Source: Tricholomella constricta (taxonomy: Eukaryota > Basidiomycota > Agaricomycetes > Agaricales > Lyophyllaceae). Taken from it: a stretch of 64,000 bases of DNA. Each line of letters opens with the position of its first letter. The stretch's first letter is position 1. The notes under the pieces are model-generated. The model did not search any database, had not been told where the DNA came from, and was given only the letters and a program-made list of their open reading frames with translations. Shown here in pieces: positions 41,229-53,476 of this stretch. The stretch spans positions 186,001-250,000 of the forward strand of contig JAACJP010000010.1 in NCBI GenBank assembly GCA_013368375.1. The letters run 5' to 3'. The translations under genes and the position numbers were made by a program.

Positions 41229-43555
41229 TCAGAAGCCAGCCTGAGCAGCAGCCCGCTCCGCGACGGAGCCTCGGGGTTCCCAAGCCTTCACATGCGGAGG
41301 CGCGCTCTTCTTCCCATGCCGTGCGTCCTCGTCCATACCCCAGGCACCCCCACCAGGCGTTTCAATGACCAGTCTGTCACCCTTTCCCATCCACACCGTC
41401 GCTTTCCCACCGATATTGATTTCGCGCGTGGTTTGGGTGTTGATGTTTTGTCCATCCAGATCACCGTCTTCTTTTCGCAGCTGCTTCACCCACGTATTCC
41501 TACCCATCGCGCCCGGACCGCCGCCTTCCAACCCATAAGGCTGTCTCGTGCGACGCTATAAAACGGCATTGGGAATCAGTAAGCGGTTAAATTCCCATGC
41601 GGAGCGACGTGAAAATTGCACATGCCTCGGAAAGGATAGACACCTGCATGGGCTCGAGAAATTCGAGTTCCCGGATGACGCCTTCACCGCCGTGCCACTT
41701 GCCCAACCCGGCAGACCCGTGGCGCAGACCAAACTGGTGGAGCATCACCGGGTAGCGGCGTTCCAAAATCTCCACATCGCCGATACGCGTATTGGTGATG
41801 TGCGTGTGGACGCCGTCCGTCCCGTGCCAGCCGGGCCCGGCACCGGAGCCACCTGCGATGGTCTGTGGGATATGATGTTCCAGCGAATGAACGTGATGAC
41901 GACAACGCAGCATACCTCGTAATAGCCCCATCCAGCAATACTATTGCCGTCCTTGTCCTTGCCGCCCGTGCCGAATGTCAGATTGCTGAGTTTGTGTGAA
42001 CGGGCGCACACAAAGAGGATTCGAAGGTGAAGCTCACTTTGTGCATCCTTGACTTGCGGCAGCAGCGTGGAAAGCCTTGAGAACGACATCCACAATCCTC
42101 TGGGAAGTGAGCACGTTCCCGCCACATACGGCTGCCGTGCGCGAGGGGGATAACAGAGACTTTGGTGGGATTTTGACTGAAGTCCATCTCAATATCAGCA
42201 GAAATGGTGAGAGATGATGTTTTCAGACGCACTCTCCAACGGGACTAGACAGCCTGCGTTAAGCGGTATATCAAGGTCTAACATCGCCCGCATGCAATAT
42301 ATCACCGCCGAATGGACAACGGAAATCGGGGAGTTCAGATTTCCGCGGACCTCGCAGCCTGTTCCCGCGAAGTCGAGGACAGCCGAACCTTCGATCTCGT
42401 TTATATCCACAGTAAGACTGATCTATAAGAGTGGACGATAAGAAATGAGGATGAACGATGAAGTGAGGCTTATTTACAGGAGATCCATCATCGAGATAAT
42501 CAATTGCACTAAGGAAGCTGGAGCCGGCGCGTTTGGCGACATCGCGCAGGAGATTTCGCACCGACATCTCGGCGTTCGTACGGATGTGGTACATGTACTC
42601 CTGCACAGTTTGAAGCCCATAATCTTCTACAACTGAATTCGCATCAAATTAGTCATGACGCAATGAAGAGGTTAGAGGGTGTCGGTCTACACACTCGCAT
42701 GAATAAGCTGGATACCCTTGTGGTTGGCTGCAATTTGCTAGAAAACAAAACATGGCTGAAATTTCACGTAAGACAGCAGCTTGTAACGAACTCACCGCCT
42801 TGAGATCGCTCTCGACGTCGCGGATGTTCCGACACCCCGAACTGCCTGGATACTTGCTAGGTTTTTCCACCATATACTCCACAAGCCCCTTCTGATCGAA
42901 GATTCCCTGGTCAACGATCTTAAAGCTCTCGATCTCAGCCCCCTCCTCAAATATGTTGACGGATGTGGGTGGCATGGAGCCAGGCAAAATACCCCCGATA
43001 TCGGCATGGTGTCCGCGCGATGCGGTGAAAAAAATAATTTCCTTCGTGGTAGCTTCAAATACTGGTGTGATTATCGTGATGTCAGGAAGATGTCTGAGGT
43101 TTTCATTCCGTGATTAATGATCGCAACATAACTCCAGACATGGCACGTACGAGCCTCCCGCATGGGGTGAATTCGTCATCAACACATCGCCTTCCTTCAA
43201 AGTCTTTCCATATAGCTTCATTTGATATTTCACGGCACTGAGAGAATATTAATCTCATATAATCAAATGAAGTGGGACAAAAGGGTAGTGGGACTCACAA
43301 ACTCATGGATCCCAAGTGAATCGGGATAAATGGAGCATTGGCGACCAAGTCTCCGTCAGGCGCGAACAAGGCGCATGAAAAGTCGAGTCGCTCTTTGATG
43401 TTTGTACTGATAGACGTTTGTTGTAGAGAGCGCCCCATCGCCTCAGCGACGCTCATGAAGCGATTCGCAAAGAGCGTGAGGAGAATTGGATCGGGGCCAT
43501 TGCTCGGGGTCTTCGACGGCGTAGAAGGTATATCGGCGCTAGGCATGATGGTCAT
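41229..43555 (-). CDS. hydantoinase B / 5-oxoprolinase C-terminal half, lacking the A half
   Basis: About ten exons read continuously through the HyuB domain: '[20 protein letters not shown]', '[20 protein letters not shown]', '[20 protein letters not shown]', '[20 protein letters not shown]', '[20 protein letters not shown]', '[20 protein letters not shown]' and '[10 protein letters not shown]'. Fungal 5-oxoprolinase, which opens 5-oxoproline to glutamate in the glutathione cycle, is one chain of about 1,300 residues with HyuA first. Here the sequence starts in what is normally the inter-domain linker ('[20 protein letters not shown]'), with an in-frame stop twelve codons upstream and UBR7 beyond. 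Either the gene lost its A half or it is a separate B-type subunit. Confidence 0.85.
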
Positions 43556-43930
43556 AGATCCACAATGGCTTTCTCCTTGTTAAAATTCCTTGAAGGCGAG
43601 GCTGAGGGGGTTATCTGGAATACTTATGCAACAATGTCAATTTACGACCAAGGTTCCGTCCGTATTCCGGCTTTGAATTTAACTGCCTTTTCGGAAAGAG
43701 CTTTCCAAAGCTTTCCTGAGGAGTCCAAGAAAACTCGTGTAATTGCACCGAATAGCCTGATGAAAGTGATCAGCCAGACAGTGAAGTTATCAGAGATGGA
43801 GGTTCAGAGTAGGAGGCGCTAAGCGACAGATGACCGGGCCGGCAGCCCGAACCGTGGGGGGATTTGACCCGCTGCCAGTCAACGATTGAATGATTGTCTT
43901 GCTAGAACGTTCAACGCTGTACAGCAAAAT
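43556..43930. other. divergent promoter region between the HyuB-like gene and UBR7
   Basis: 375 bases separate the two ATGs. Neither strand shows remains of a HyuA domain. A plus-strand frame of 85 codons (43565-43822) lacks motifs and is not called. Confidence 0.5.
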
Positions 43931-45593
43931 ATGTCAGAGACACTCGCGGAATATCTAGCATCTCAAGAAGAGCTCCTTCAAGAGGCAGCGCTGGCTCTAC
44001 CACATGAATTTTCAAAATGCACTTATTCATTGGGATCCATTAGGTGCGCAATATGCTGATTCTATATTTCGACCAGTAATAACGACAACATGGAAGACAA
44101 GCAGTGTATCTATGCCTCACCTGCCCAGAACCGCGGGGTCTCTGCTCTGCGTGCTCAGTCGCGTGTCACACCGACCACGACCAGATTGAATTGTATGTGC
44201 ATCGTTTCTATGTAACCGATTCCCGAGTCTTCGCCGAACCATTGCACTCCTAGGTTTCCGAAACGAAACTTCCGCTGCGACTGTCCGACTACCTCCATCG
44301 CTCACGCGTGCACCCTGCACAAGAATCTAGAAGAAGAAAACACGTCGAACGTATATGGCCAGAACTTCAGGGCCGAATTCTGTCGGTGCGGACGTCCGTA
44401 CGACGCGAAAACAGAACGAGAGACCATGATACAATGTCTTGCATGCGAGGTCCGTTATGGTAGTCTCCTGATCTTTCGACTCATTGATCAAACCACCCCT
44501 CCAGGATTGGTTCCACGAATCTTGCTGTCATCTCCGGGAACGCCCATCTTCACGAGAGGCTTCTCCTGAACCGCATCCGGCCCATGCGGTCTCAGTCGAA
44601 GAAGGGAATGATGACGACGCGCTGTCGGAGGGGTCTTCAGGCCTTCCACCAGCCCTCATCCCTGGCTCTGAATACGAGTCTTTCATCTGCGGATCGTGCG
44701 TGTCTAAAAATAAAACACTTCTGAGATGGGCGGGTACACCTGGTATGACCATGGTCATCCGAGATACCCCCACCGGGCCTTGGAGGTGTCTAACAGACGA
44801 GTTGCCTACAACAGGGGATAACGGCAACTTTGTTGACGTTGACAGTACAAGTGCCACAGACGCACGAACCGCCGGTAACAAACGCCCCCTCTCCCCCTCA
44901 GTTATTGATATCCCGGAGGCAAAGCGGCATCGGCCAGACTCCATAGCCCCTGTGCTGTCACTTGCCCCATGCATTGCTCCCCGTCCAAATCTCACGGCAC
45001 AAAAGATATTTTCACAACTTGACACGCCTGAACACTCTTCTCTTGGTGCAGGAGATCTGTTTTTATCGGAAGACTTCCGAGTGCGGTGGTGCCGTTGTGC
45101 TTCTGTGGGTCTCTACCCCCTCTTCACGTTCTAACCTTATATATCGTGTCCATCTGTAGTGCCTACCCTCCCTTGAAGCGAACCGATATCTACTCGAAGA
45201 AGAGGAGACTTATGAGCCTCCTGAAGACCCTGAATCAGGTAATTATACTTTGTTCCCCTCAGATTCCGACTTTACCGCAGTCGTCTTTTTTCGGTCGATT
45301 AACTCAATTGATTGTCGTTTAGGTCTTTCTCTGGAAGAACTTGGTATGCGTGCATTGGAGCGTCTTCCGCGTGATAGGGCTATTGAGGGGATCCATGCGT
45401 TCAACGGGATGCGGTTAGACTTTTATGCTGCTCGATTTTCTTGGTTATTGCTCATGCATAGCTCTATCGCAGGGACGACTTGGTCAAGTATCTCCGGCCC
45501 TTTGCAGAAGGAGGCAAGGTCGTCAATGAGACTGACGTTAGGGAGTTCTTCGCGTCGCTGACGGAGGCTGCGAAGAAGAAACATCGTAGATAA
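43931..45593 (+). CDS. UBR7: UBR7-type E3 ligase (UBR box and PHD-like finger)
   Basis: Starts 'MSETLAEYLASQEELLQEAA'. The UBR box follows across two introns: 'CTYSLGSIRQAVYLCLTCPE', 'LCSACSVACHTDHDQIELF', 'RNFRCDCPTTSIAHACTLH'. Next is 'NFRAEFCRCGRPYD' and 'MIQCLACEDWFHESCCHLRE', a PHD-like zinc finger. A 150-residue acidic, Ser-rich linker leads to the conserved end 'SLEANRYLLEEEETYEPPED', 'GLSLEELGMRALERLPRDRA' and 'LRPFAEGGKVVNETDVREFF'. UBR7 proteins are nuclear, and in mammals ubiquitinate histone H2B. All Cys and His of the UBR box are present, so it should fold. Six introns, all GT-AG, were needed. Confidence 0.92.
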
Positions 45594-46762
45594 GGATTAC
45601 TTTGTATCTTCAACATTGTATCATATTGCTCAACCTGCCTCGGTTTGTTGGGAAAATAGCGAAAGCCCCACGACGCTCCGACATTGCCTGTCGGGTATTT
45701 GGATCCCCCTTCATGAATATGTATATGGGGTTAAACCTTTCTAACCTGCAAGTTCTCAGGATTTGTCGGAGTATTTTTTACCGAGCAGAAGCCTTGAGAC
45801 TCCAAGCTCCTGTATCACATCACACCATACAGAATTCAACTTACGTTCTCTCCAACACCTGACCAATATGCAAACACCGGTGATTAATCCCTATGTTGGT
45901 GAGAGGAGCTCAAGCCTGATGAAAACGGTTACGCTTCCAATTCTCTCGTAACTGATGCAGTTCAGGACAGATCATCTAGACGACTTGGTTATAACGCCCC
46001 AACATCTAATGATAACTAACACTCGGCGCTCAGGGATATACCATATGCCACCGCACCACCTGTCCATTCTGATGACCGACATCACTCTTCCATGATCACC
46101 TGTGATTCCAAGTTCCACGTTTTCTGGGCACGACGGTAATTAGTAAGGCAACACTTTCAATGACAGTTCGTTATCCCTTTAGAAAATACAGATAATTCTT
46201 ACGTTGCAGCGATAGCTTCTCTGCACGTTTTGCCAAATATAGCTTATGTGCAACGCGGGACACCGAGACGCATCCCAATCGTCCCTATCAGGGTGGCCGG
46301 TTTGTGGTCGCGTGTACCTAAAATTCTTGTGATTACACAGGATGAGGTAGATGGGGACCAGCGATGCATTTGAGAAGATACCCCGGTACGGAGACAACCT
46401 CAACGGCCACAACGGCCAAGTCCTACTAGCGAGCAGAATTCGCGCCTTTGGATCCGGAGGCCGCAAGCGGGCTTATGTGGCTGGGATCATCGGGTAAGTA
46501 TGAAGCAAGATTCGGGAAAACATTTTGTATCTGATGGTTTGATTTCTTTCCTATAATACACAACAGGTGGCTTTGTGATGAACTCGATTGTACAACTATC
46601 GTTTTTTGAAGATGTAAATACGTTACTGATAGATATGGAAGGATCATGAATGGCGTGAAGGGTATCGTGGATGGTACTAATCTATAGTGATTTCTGGATC
46701 GAAGAGACGATCAGAATACGAGCGAGAGGGCAGAGCAGCACATGGGCGCACCCGTTTTTTGT
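45594..46762. other. intergenic between convergent genes, 1.17 kb
   Basis: Only short frames without motifs; nothing supported. Confidence 0.5.
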
Positions 46763-48607
46763 CTATAGCATAGCTTGGAGGAGTTCGACCTCTGGGATGG
46801 CAGTCCCTGTGTGGACGGGCAGTGCTGCGAGATATTCCTTCCAGCCAGCATCTGACACGATCGGTGCGGTGACGTATTTTTCAATGTCGAGGTCCGCTAG
46901 GAACGAGCCGAGCTGAGGTAGCATGGAAGACACTGCAGCGTCCTCGCGAAGGCGTTGATCCATCCTAGTTAATCCACCTTGCTCTGAGTACCACGCGGGG
47001 TCTTGGCGTATGACGGCGCATTCGTAGACGTCGAGTATGGCTTGAGGTAGATTAGAGTGCAGGGCCGCGGAGTATGCGAGAGCGTGACCCATGGCTTCCA
47101 CGACAATCTGGGATTGCGGCAGGATCAAGGCATTGAAGGTATCGCTGCGATGATCGCCTTTGATGTCTTTGAGGAGCGCTGTGTTCTCTTCGAGAAGCGA
47201 TGCCGCATGCAGCGCGAGCAATGATTCCCCTGGATCAGGCATAGGGACTTCATATCGCTTCTGCAGTAGTTCGGAGAATAGACGGATGCACAAAGTGAGG
47301 ACGTCCCCCTCTGCGATTATAACGCCTTTCCCGTCATTCTAAGGAAAGCTGAAGTATGAGCGTATATATTTTTAAATTGCATCGGGACGACTAACCTCGA
47401 TTCGCGCCATGTAGTTATGCTCAAATGTCCCTTGAGCCCCGCAACGTTCCGCGACTTCAGGCACACACCGCTGGAAATGACGGCAGATAGTGGTCTTCGC
47501 GATGATGGACATGGCATGCCGGACACGGTGATCAGTCGTCTTTTCCATCGCCTGTCGGATAGCAAGAGGGAACCAGTTCGACATCACCAATCCTACCGCG
47601 GTAGCGTGCATGATCGGCCATTGCTGCGTCCGAAAACTCAGGATCGGGACAGGCTCAGAACGTTTACCTGACAAACAGCGATGCATCGAGTATCGGCCGC
47701 CGATATAAGCGATAGCCTTGATTGCCGAAATCCAGGGAGCAGGGACAGCCATGGTGCCCAACGGGATTCGCCATATTTCGTCCCACCATGCTTCAAGTGG
47801 TTGCGAAGGGGTGGAGTAGTCCAAAATATCTGATGCCACGAGTGCAGTCGGTGGGAGGTGGACGTGGTCAAAGCTAGTGATGGAGAAATCGAGGGGCCCG
47901 GTGCCACTGCGAGGGGGAAGTCGAACAGAGTGGACTCCGTGATACATTTCGCGTTCATTGCAGATCGGCGTGACAAAAAAGCGAGACCCCCGGTCTTCCC
48001 CATCGACGATTAGCCGAGCCATGACAAGGGCGACCTTGGGTATGCCAAAAGATGGCGTTGAAGCAGGCATGAACCTGACGGGGCGTAAGTTCATGGGCGA
48101 GATTAGTATCACTGACAGCTTACTTAGCCGCTTCCTCCCGAGGCGTATGGAGAACGTATCCATCAGCAGTCTTCGTTGCAGTAGTCTCGATATTGAAAGC
48201 ATCGAGTCCGTGGCCCCGTTCGGTTAGAAGATAGATTCCAACAGTGTCAAAACGCAATAATCGATCAACCAGGGGCTTGAAATCTGGGCGTTTCTTAAGG
48301 TGCCGAGAGAGAGTGCCAATTGTGAGGCCAACGTGTGCAGCAAGAATGGTGAACATGGCGATGTCCAATGAGCAGATGGGGTCCATCATCATTGACCAGA
48401 ATTTCGATGAGCAAAATTGCACGTCCGATGACGTCAATCCTAAGAGCTGAAGGTCAGGAATAGGTGTAATTTAGTCGAAGAGGGATACGGACGATATGTC
48501 TGCATGATGAGCCGCGCTCGTTGGTAAGATAAAGAGACGCGCTCGTCTGGTGAGAGGAGTTCCACTTTGGTTTGAAAGAGGGGATGAAGGTAGAGTTCGT
48601 TAGCCAT
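46763..48607 (-). CDS. acyl-CoA oxidase-like flavoprotein
   Basis: Four exons give about 560 residues beginning 'MANELYLHPLFQTKVELLSP'. The N-terminal helical domain contains 'RARLIMQTYRLTSSDVQFCS'. The middle domain has 'DTVGIYLLTERGHGLDAF' and 'ETTATKTADGYVLHTP', matching the FAD/acyl-CoA region of acyl-CoA oxidases ('TE-GHG'), and 'FMPASTPSFGIPKVALVMAR'. The C-terminal half is helical ('PSQPLEAWWDEIWRIPLG', 'MARIENDGKGVIIAEGDVL', 'NALILPQSQIVVEAMGHAL'). Members pass electrons from acyl-CoA to oxygen in peroxisomes. No SKL-type peroxisome signal ends the chain ('EVELLQAML'), so location is uncertain. The frame stays open above ATG 48607, so a longer N-terminus is possible. Confidence 0.82.
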
Positions 48608-50429
48608 GTTTGGGCGGATGGTTTTCGAAAAGATAGCCTGCTTCCCCCCTTTATGAAGGCACGAAAGGTCCTGTTCCGGATAATATAAGGACCCCATTAC
48701 CTGGTATATCTCGCTGAGAACCAATAATTCATTCAGGATTGGATTCTCGGAAGGGTTGGGAAACACGCAGACGCGCGCATCGTGTCAAGCGTGATTTTGC
48801 GGGCCCAAAACCACACAAGGAGTGAGATTCTGCCGAGGGACCCGTCGATGAAAGGATCGGCAAGGAAATTCCAACCTGAGGTGGGCCCCAGCGGAGAACA
48901 TACACTCGATCTGGAGATTGCACGCTGAAGAATTAGTGAGTGCCGTAAGAAGCTTGTACATATATCTCGGTCTTCACGCCTGGGAAGGATCTTGACTTTA
49001 CGGTGGATTACGACTGGGTGGGAAGACGCGGGGTCCTGGAAAAATAAGCTTCCTTGTAACATAATCATGCCTGGCAAACAGGTAACAAGCCAAGGACAGG
49101 ATATCTGAAGTTTCTGTACCCGTGCCTTTCGGGGTATGGGTCGAACGAAGTAGAAGCACACTGGTACTTGCCTGGCATCGGGTACAATGTCAGTATCTGT
49201 AATGCCGCTGCTGTATTAAGATTCAACATGGGGACCTGCCTAGATATGTACCGGTGTATTAAGAGTCAGTATTCGTAAAATTATAGACTTACAAGTTACA
49301 GTAAGTCAGTGTAATGGGTGACATTGGTGTGAAGGCCTTTCGCAAGGAAACGGCTCGGCGGGTATCCGGACCGGGATGTGGCAATGTCCGAAACCACACA
49401 ATGATCAGCTTGGTTCAAGTCTAACCGGTCTCCCAGTGTGACAACTGGGAGACTGATCTCCTCAGGATCTCCCTCAATCTTTCTCCTTCAAGCACCAGAT
49501 GCATGTTACTTTATGTTAATTGATTCCCAAGGCTTAAAATTTGCGATTCTCACACATGACACACCGTACGCCCGCCATTTCTGCCAACGTCTGATTGGAA
49601 AATGCTTTCGTGGTGCATTTCGCGCCCTCAACCGTCACTGGCGCATTGTTTTTTACCGCGATTTCTCGCTACAGCCGCGGATAATGTCCCAGCGCATTGG
49701 ATTTCCGGTTGCTCAGTGTGCACGGTCGCCAACGTCATGAGTTGACGAAAAAAACCCTTCTGCGAAACGCATGATCTGATCCTGCGTTCATCTACCAACC
49801 TTCGTTCTGATTCTGCGGCAACTCTCTTTCCGACGAAACTCCCAGGGTGCGCGTTCTGATATACTATCATTGCGTCCGCACTAGTGCCGCCTTCCTGGCA
49901 CATACCTAAGCTATCTTCACAAGGCGACTCAACTCCTGCTCGGCGAGCAAGGTTATCGCAGGAGACTTGTGTGCCACTGCGGAGCAGATTAAGCCTCATT
50001 CAATGGGCGATCATGAAGCCAATTGGAGTCACACGATGTACCTCCAAACGCACACATGTTGACATGCCATTGGAGTACCTTGGCAGACTTGTTGGCTCCT
50101 GATCGACGTAGTAACCCTAGGCAGCGTGAGATCAGCTTTTCAGATTTGTTAGTTTGTGGAGGTAAGGGTTGGTTAATGACTGTCTACACCCAGGGTGCCA
50201 CCTAGTGGATACACTGCCGTTTAGCGGCATCTCGAGGTGGTGGTGGGGGGGTGGGATAAAGATATCCGCAGCATGTGTTACAACCGTGTCTTCCTATAGG
50301 ACAGAAGCTGTTAGCCGGTCTGCCGCCTAATCCTGTCTCGACATGGGAACTTCCTTGTGAGAGATTGCTGCATCAAGCTTCATCGTACTTCTGACATGCG
50401 TGCAAGTGCAGGACACCCATCTTCCTCCC
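48608..50429. other. intergenic, 1.8 kb
   Basis: No supported gene. The part next to 48607 stays open in the oxidase frame to about 48766 and could add N-terminal residues. The rest (49200-50420) has short motif-free frames. Confidence 0.45.
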
Positions 50430-52484
50430 ATGATAATGCCCTTGAAGAGGCTGGAGGATGTTACGACCCTATCTGATGACACTGCGCGCACATCGAGTGA
50501 GAGGGGCTTGCACTCCCCAACGGCTTCCTCTACGACCAAAGAGGACCTGGAGTCCGCGGTCCAGCCAGCACAGTTGACAGAGCTCATGAACTCTCCGCAA
50601 TTTCCTGAAGGCGGCTTGCGGGCTTGGCTTACGGTGCTCGGAGGGTACGTTCGTTGCATGTACTTTTTGGACTCTGAGCTGATGTAATTTTCTCGATTTA
50701 CAGGACCATGGTCAGCTTTTGCACGTTTGGAGTTGTGCAATCCTTTGGCGTTTACCAGGATTATTATACAGTCAAAGCCTAGTGTTTGTTTCGCCTAGAT
50801 GTCGGACTGATTATTGTTCAGAGGATCTCGTTAAAAGGACACACCCCTTCCACGATTAGTTGGATAGGATCGGTTCAGGTCTTCTTCGTATTCGCGATCG
50901 GCCTACCAGCTGGAAGGTTATTCGACGCCGGATACTTTCACCACTGCCTTCTTGGAGGGTCCTCGTTGTATATCTTCTCGTAAGTCAACCAGCGTTACAA
51001 GTTTGGGGAAATCCTAAATAGTCGACGAATAGGATATTCATGTTATCTTTGGTCCAGCCTCATCACTTCTACCAAAATTTTCTCGCCCAAGGCGTTGGAA
51101 TGGGTATTGGAATGGGTCTAATGTTCTTGCCCTCACTTACCGTAACGTCGCACTACTTTCGGGCTCGAAGGTCGCTGGCAATGGGAGTTGTCATCTCAGG
51201 TATCGATTTTCGCTTCCTCTCTTATCGAGGAAACCATAGCTAACCTACTCATACAAGGTTCGAGCCTGGGAGGGTGTCTGTACCCGATACTCCTAAACAA
51301 CATTTTCGCAAAAACCTCCGGATTTGGCATGGGTGTCAGGTGCGCGGTCCTTTTTTCGGACTCGAACGTTTGGCGATAAGGCTCTATTTAGAGCCGTGGC
51401 TTTTATGGATCTTGGTCTGTTAATCACCGCAAACCTGATCATGCGGACAAGGCTGCTACCCAAGCGGCGCGGAAATGAGGGAGGCTCGGTATTAAAAGAA
51501 GTCGTTACGGATGGACCATATCTGCTATTCGTCCTCGGGTCGTTTCTGGTGCGTATGGCTCACTAGAAATATTCGTCAGTTTGACATATTATGCTCATGC
51601 CTGTCAGATATTCTGGGGAGTGTTTGTACCCTGTGCGTACTGTCGAGAATAATGTGCTCCGTGCACTCACCATCGTTGAACAGTCTTTTATCTCCAGCTT
51701 TACTCCGCCCTTCATGGAGTTCCCCCGGAGTTCGTGAAGTATTCGGTAAAATAGCGGTTGTATGTGCCCCAGTCATTGAAGTTGATGGCGTATATCACAG
51801 ATTACAGTCATGAACGCCTCCTCTATCCTGGGAAGGACCGTGCCCAATTTCCTTGCCGACGTTTATGGCCCACTCAACAGTAAGTAGTCGCTCAATCCTC
51901 GTTTCGTAAAACCTAAAGGAAGCTACAGTATTGATACCATCCGGCGTCATCTCTGGTGGTTTGGTGTTTGCCATGTTTGGGGCTTCCAGTACAGCAGGCG
52001 CAATCGTCTTTGGGGTGTTTTACGGCTTTTTCTCCGGGGGAGGTTAGTGCGGCTTGAACTATTCGTCTTCTCAAGTGCTTACGGACTGAATTGCCACAGT
52101 TGTTTCTGTTGTTACGCCAGCTGCTGGTTGCTTTGCGACTCGCAAGGATTTTTCTGATCTTGGGCATGTATATCTCCTTTCTATATCTTCCATTTCTCGG
52201 TACTCACCGACGCACTTCACACTTTAGAATTAGGATCGGACTTTTGTCCTTCTTACTATCCTTCGCCCTGTTAACTGGAAACCCCATCGCCGGAGCACTA
52301 CTATCTCCACCTTTATATCGGTGGCACCGGCCTCTCATATTTGCTGCTGTCGGTGCTCTCTCTTTCCTTGCAACTATACACTAATGCACAAAATCATACA
52401 TAGACTGTGACTCTTGCGGGCGCAGCTTGTCATCTAATAGCCCGTGGGGCCCTTGCTAAACGAAAACACTGTAATATATCATGA
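50430..52484 (+). CDS. MFS monocarboxylate-type transporter
   Basis: At first sight the frame looks broken, but about twelve exons splice cleanly. After a 70-residue polar N-terminus the membrane part begins 'PEGGLRAWLTVLGGTMVSFC'. Signature pieces are 'FGVVQSFGVYQDYYTRISL', 'STISWIGSVQVFFVFAIGLP', 'GRLFDAGYFHHCLLGGSSLY', 'MGIGMGLMFLPSLTVTSHYF', 'RARRSLAMGVVISGSSLGG', 'NASSILGRTVPNFLADVYGP' and 'GAIVFGVFYGFFSGGVVSVV', typical of the fungal MCT/riboflavin-transporter-like group with twelve helices. The intron near 52165-52227 has a GC-AG border (GCATGT donor), and the one at about 50779 has a weak GTCAAA donor. Likely plasma-membrane uptake of a monocarboxylate; substrate unknown. ATG 50436 is an alternative start. 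Confidence 0.85.
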
Positions 52485-53476
52485 CGCACAGGTGAACTCT
52501 CTTTTGTACAATCAATACCCATTAAAGCAGACTAGAGATGTCTCCGGTTGCACTGGATCAGTCCTTTATGCAGCTGACTCTTATGTGCCATGCTTTGTGC
52601 TGTGCTGCGCTACTAGACTCTATCTTGACCTTGTATATGAGATCTTGATGTTTATTTTTATCCCACGAAAGTCCTCGAGTCAGGGCTGTTCCTGAGGAAC
52701 TGCCAGTGGCTCTCGGACTTGCTTGGACATTTGTGAAGATGTCGACGCTTGGCGCCACAAAGCCTTCGCCATACAAACAACGTCAATAATAGGGAGACAA
52801 GCAACACGGTTGTCGTGGGCTCGGCCTCGGAGGTCTTTAAACCCCGTCGAGGGAATTCCAACACTGCGCGCCCCATTGTGGCAGGTCTCCCATCATTAGT
52901 TAGGCAGATGGTTTCCAGTATCAAGAGTCCTGACATATCATATGCGCTATGAATATCTTGAAATCAGGAGGGGGCTCATTGTCGCGATTTGAGCTTCGGG
53001 CTTCATGATCAACCCTAAGAGTTGGTCTCGGAGCCGGCGGCTATTGTGTGTACCCCGATCAATTTCGGTTACAACGTGGTTGAAAACGTGGTGAATATGT
53101 CGCCTTATGTGGCCCTGACCAATATAACGTTGTCTTCCAATGCCATAGCAATTCCTTGCATCAAGAAATTGACGCGTCTGTGAGGTGAGAAGATTTGTTA
53201 TGATCCGTAGTGTCTGCAGGGAAGATGTCTTCACGTTTCTTACCACTTGCTTACTAGCCTCTCAAGCATACGTCAAGCTCCAGTCTGGGATATCTTTTTG
53301 TTCTCTATCCCACCACTGACCTTCACGTGCTTTTGTAACACACGAATTTCAAGCAGACATCACGATGATCTGATGGTTCCCCTGATGCTCTGTATATATA
53401 CAACGACGTCCGGAATGCGCGATGCTCGTGTCTCTTGTACACCGCCCCGACGAAAATCCGCTAGCATCCTAATCCA
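52485..53476. other. intergenic, 1 kb
   Basis: Short frames only; promoter of the FAD monooxygenase on the right. Confidence 0.5.

Noticed and set aside
50600..52484. First reading of the MFS gene as a pseudogene with stops
   Set aside because: Each stop falls in an intron once non-standard donors are allowed, and all joins restore family motifs.
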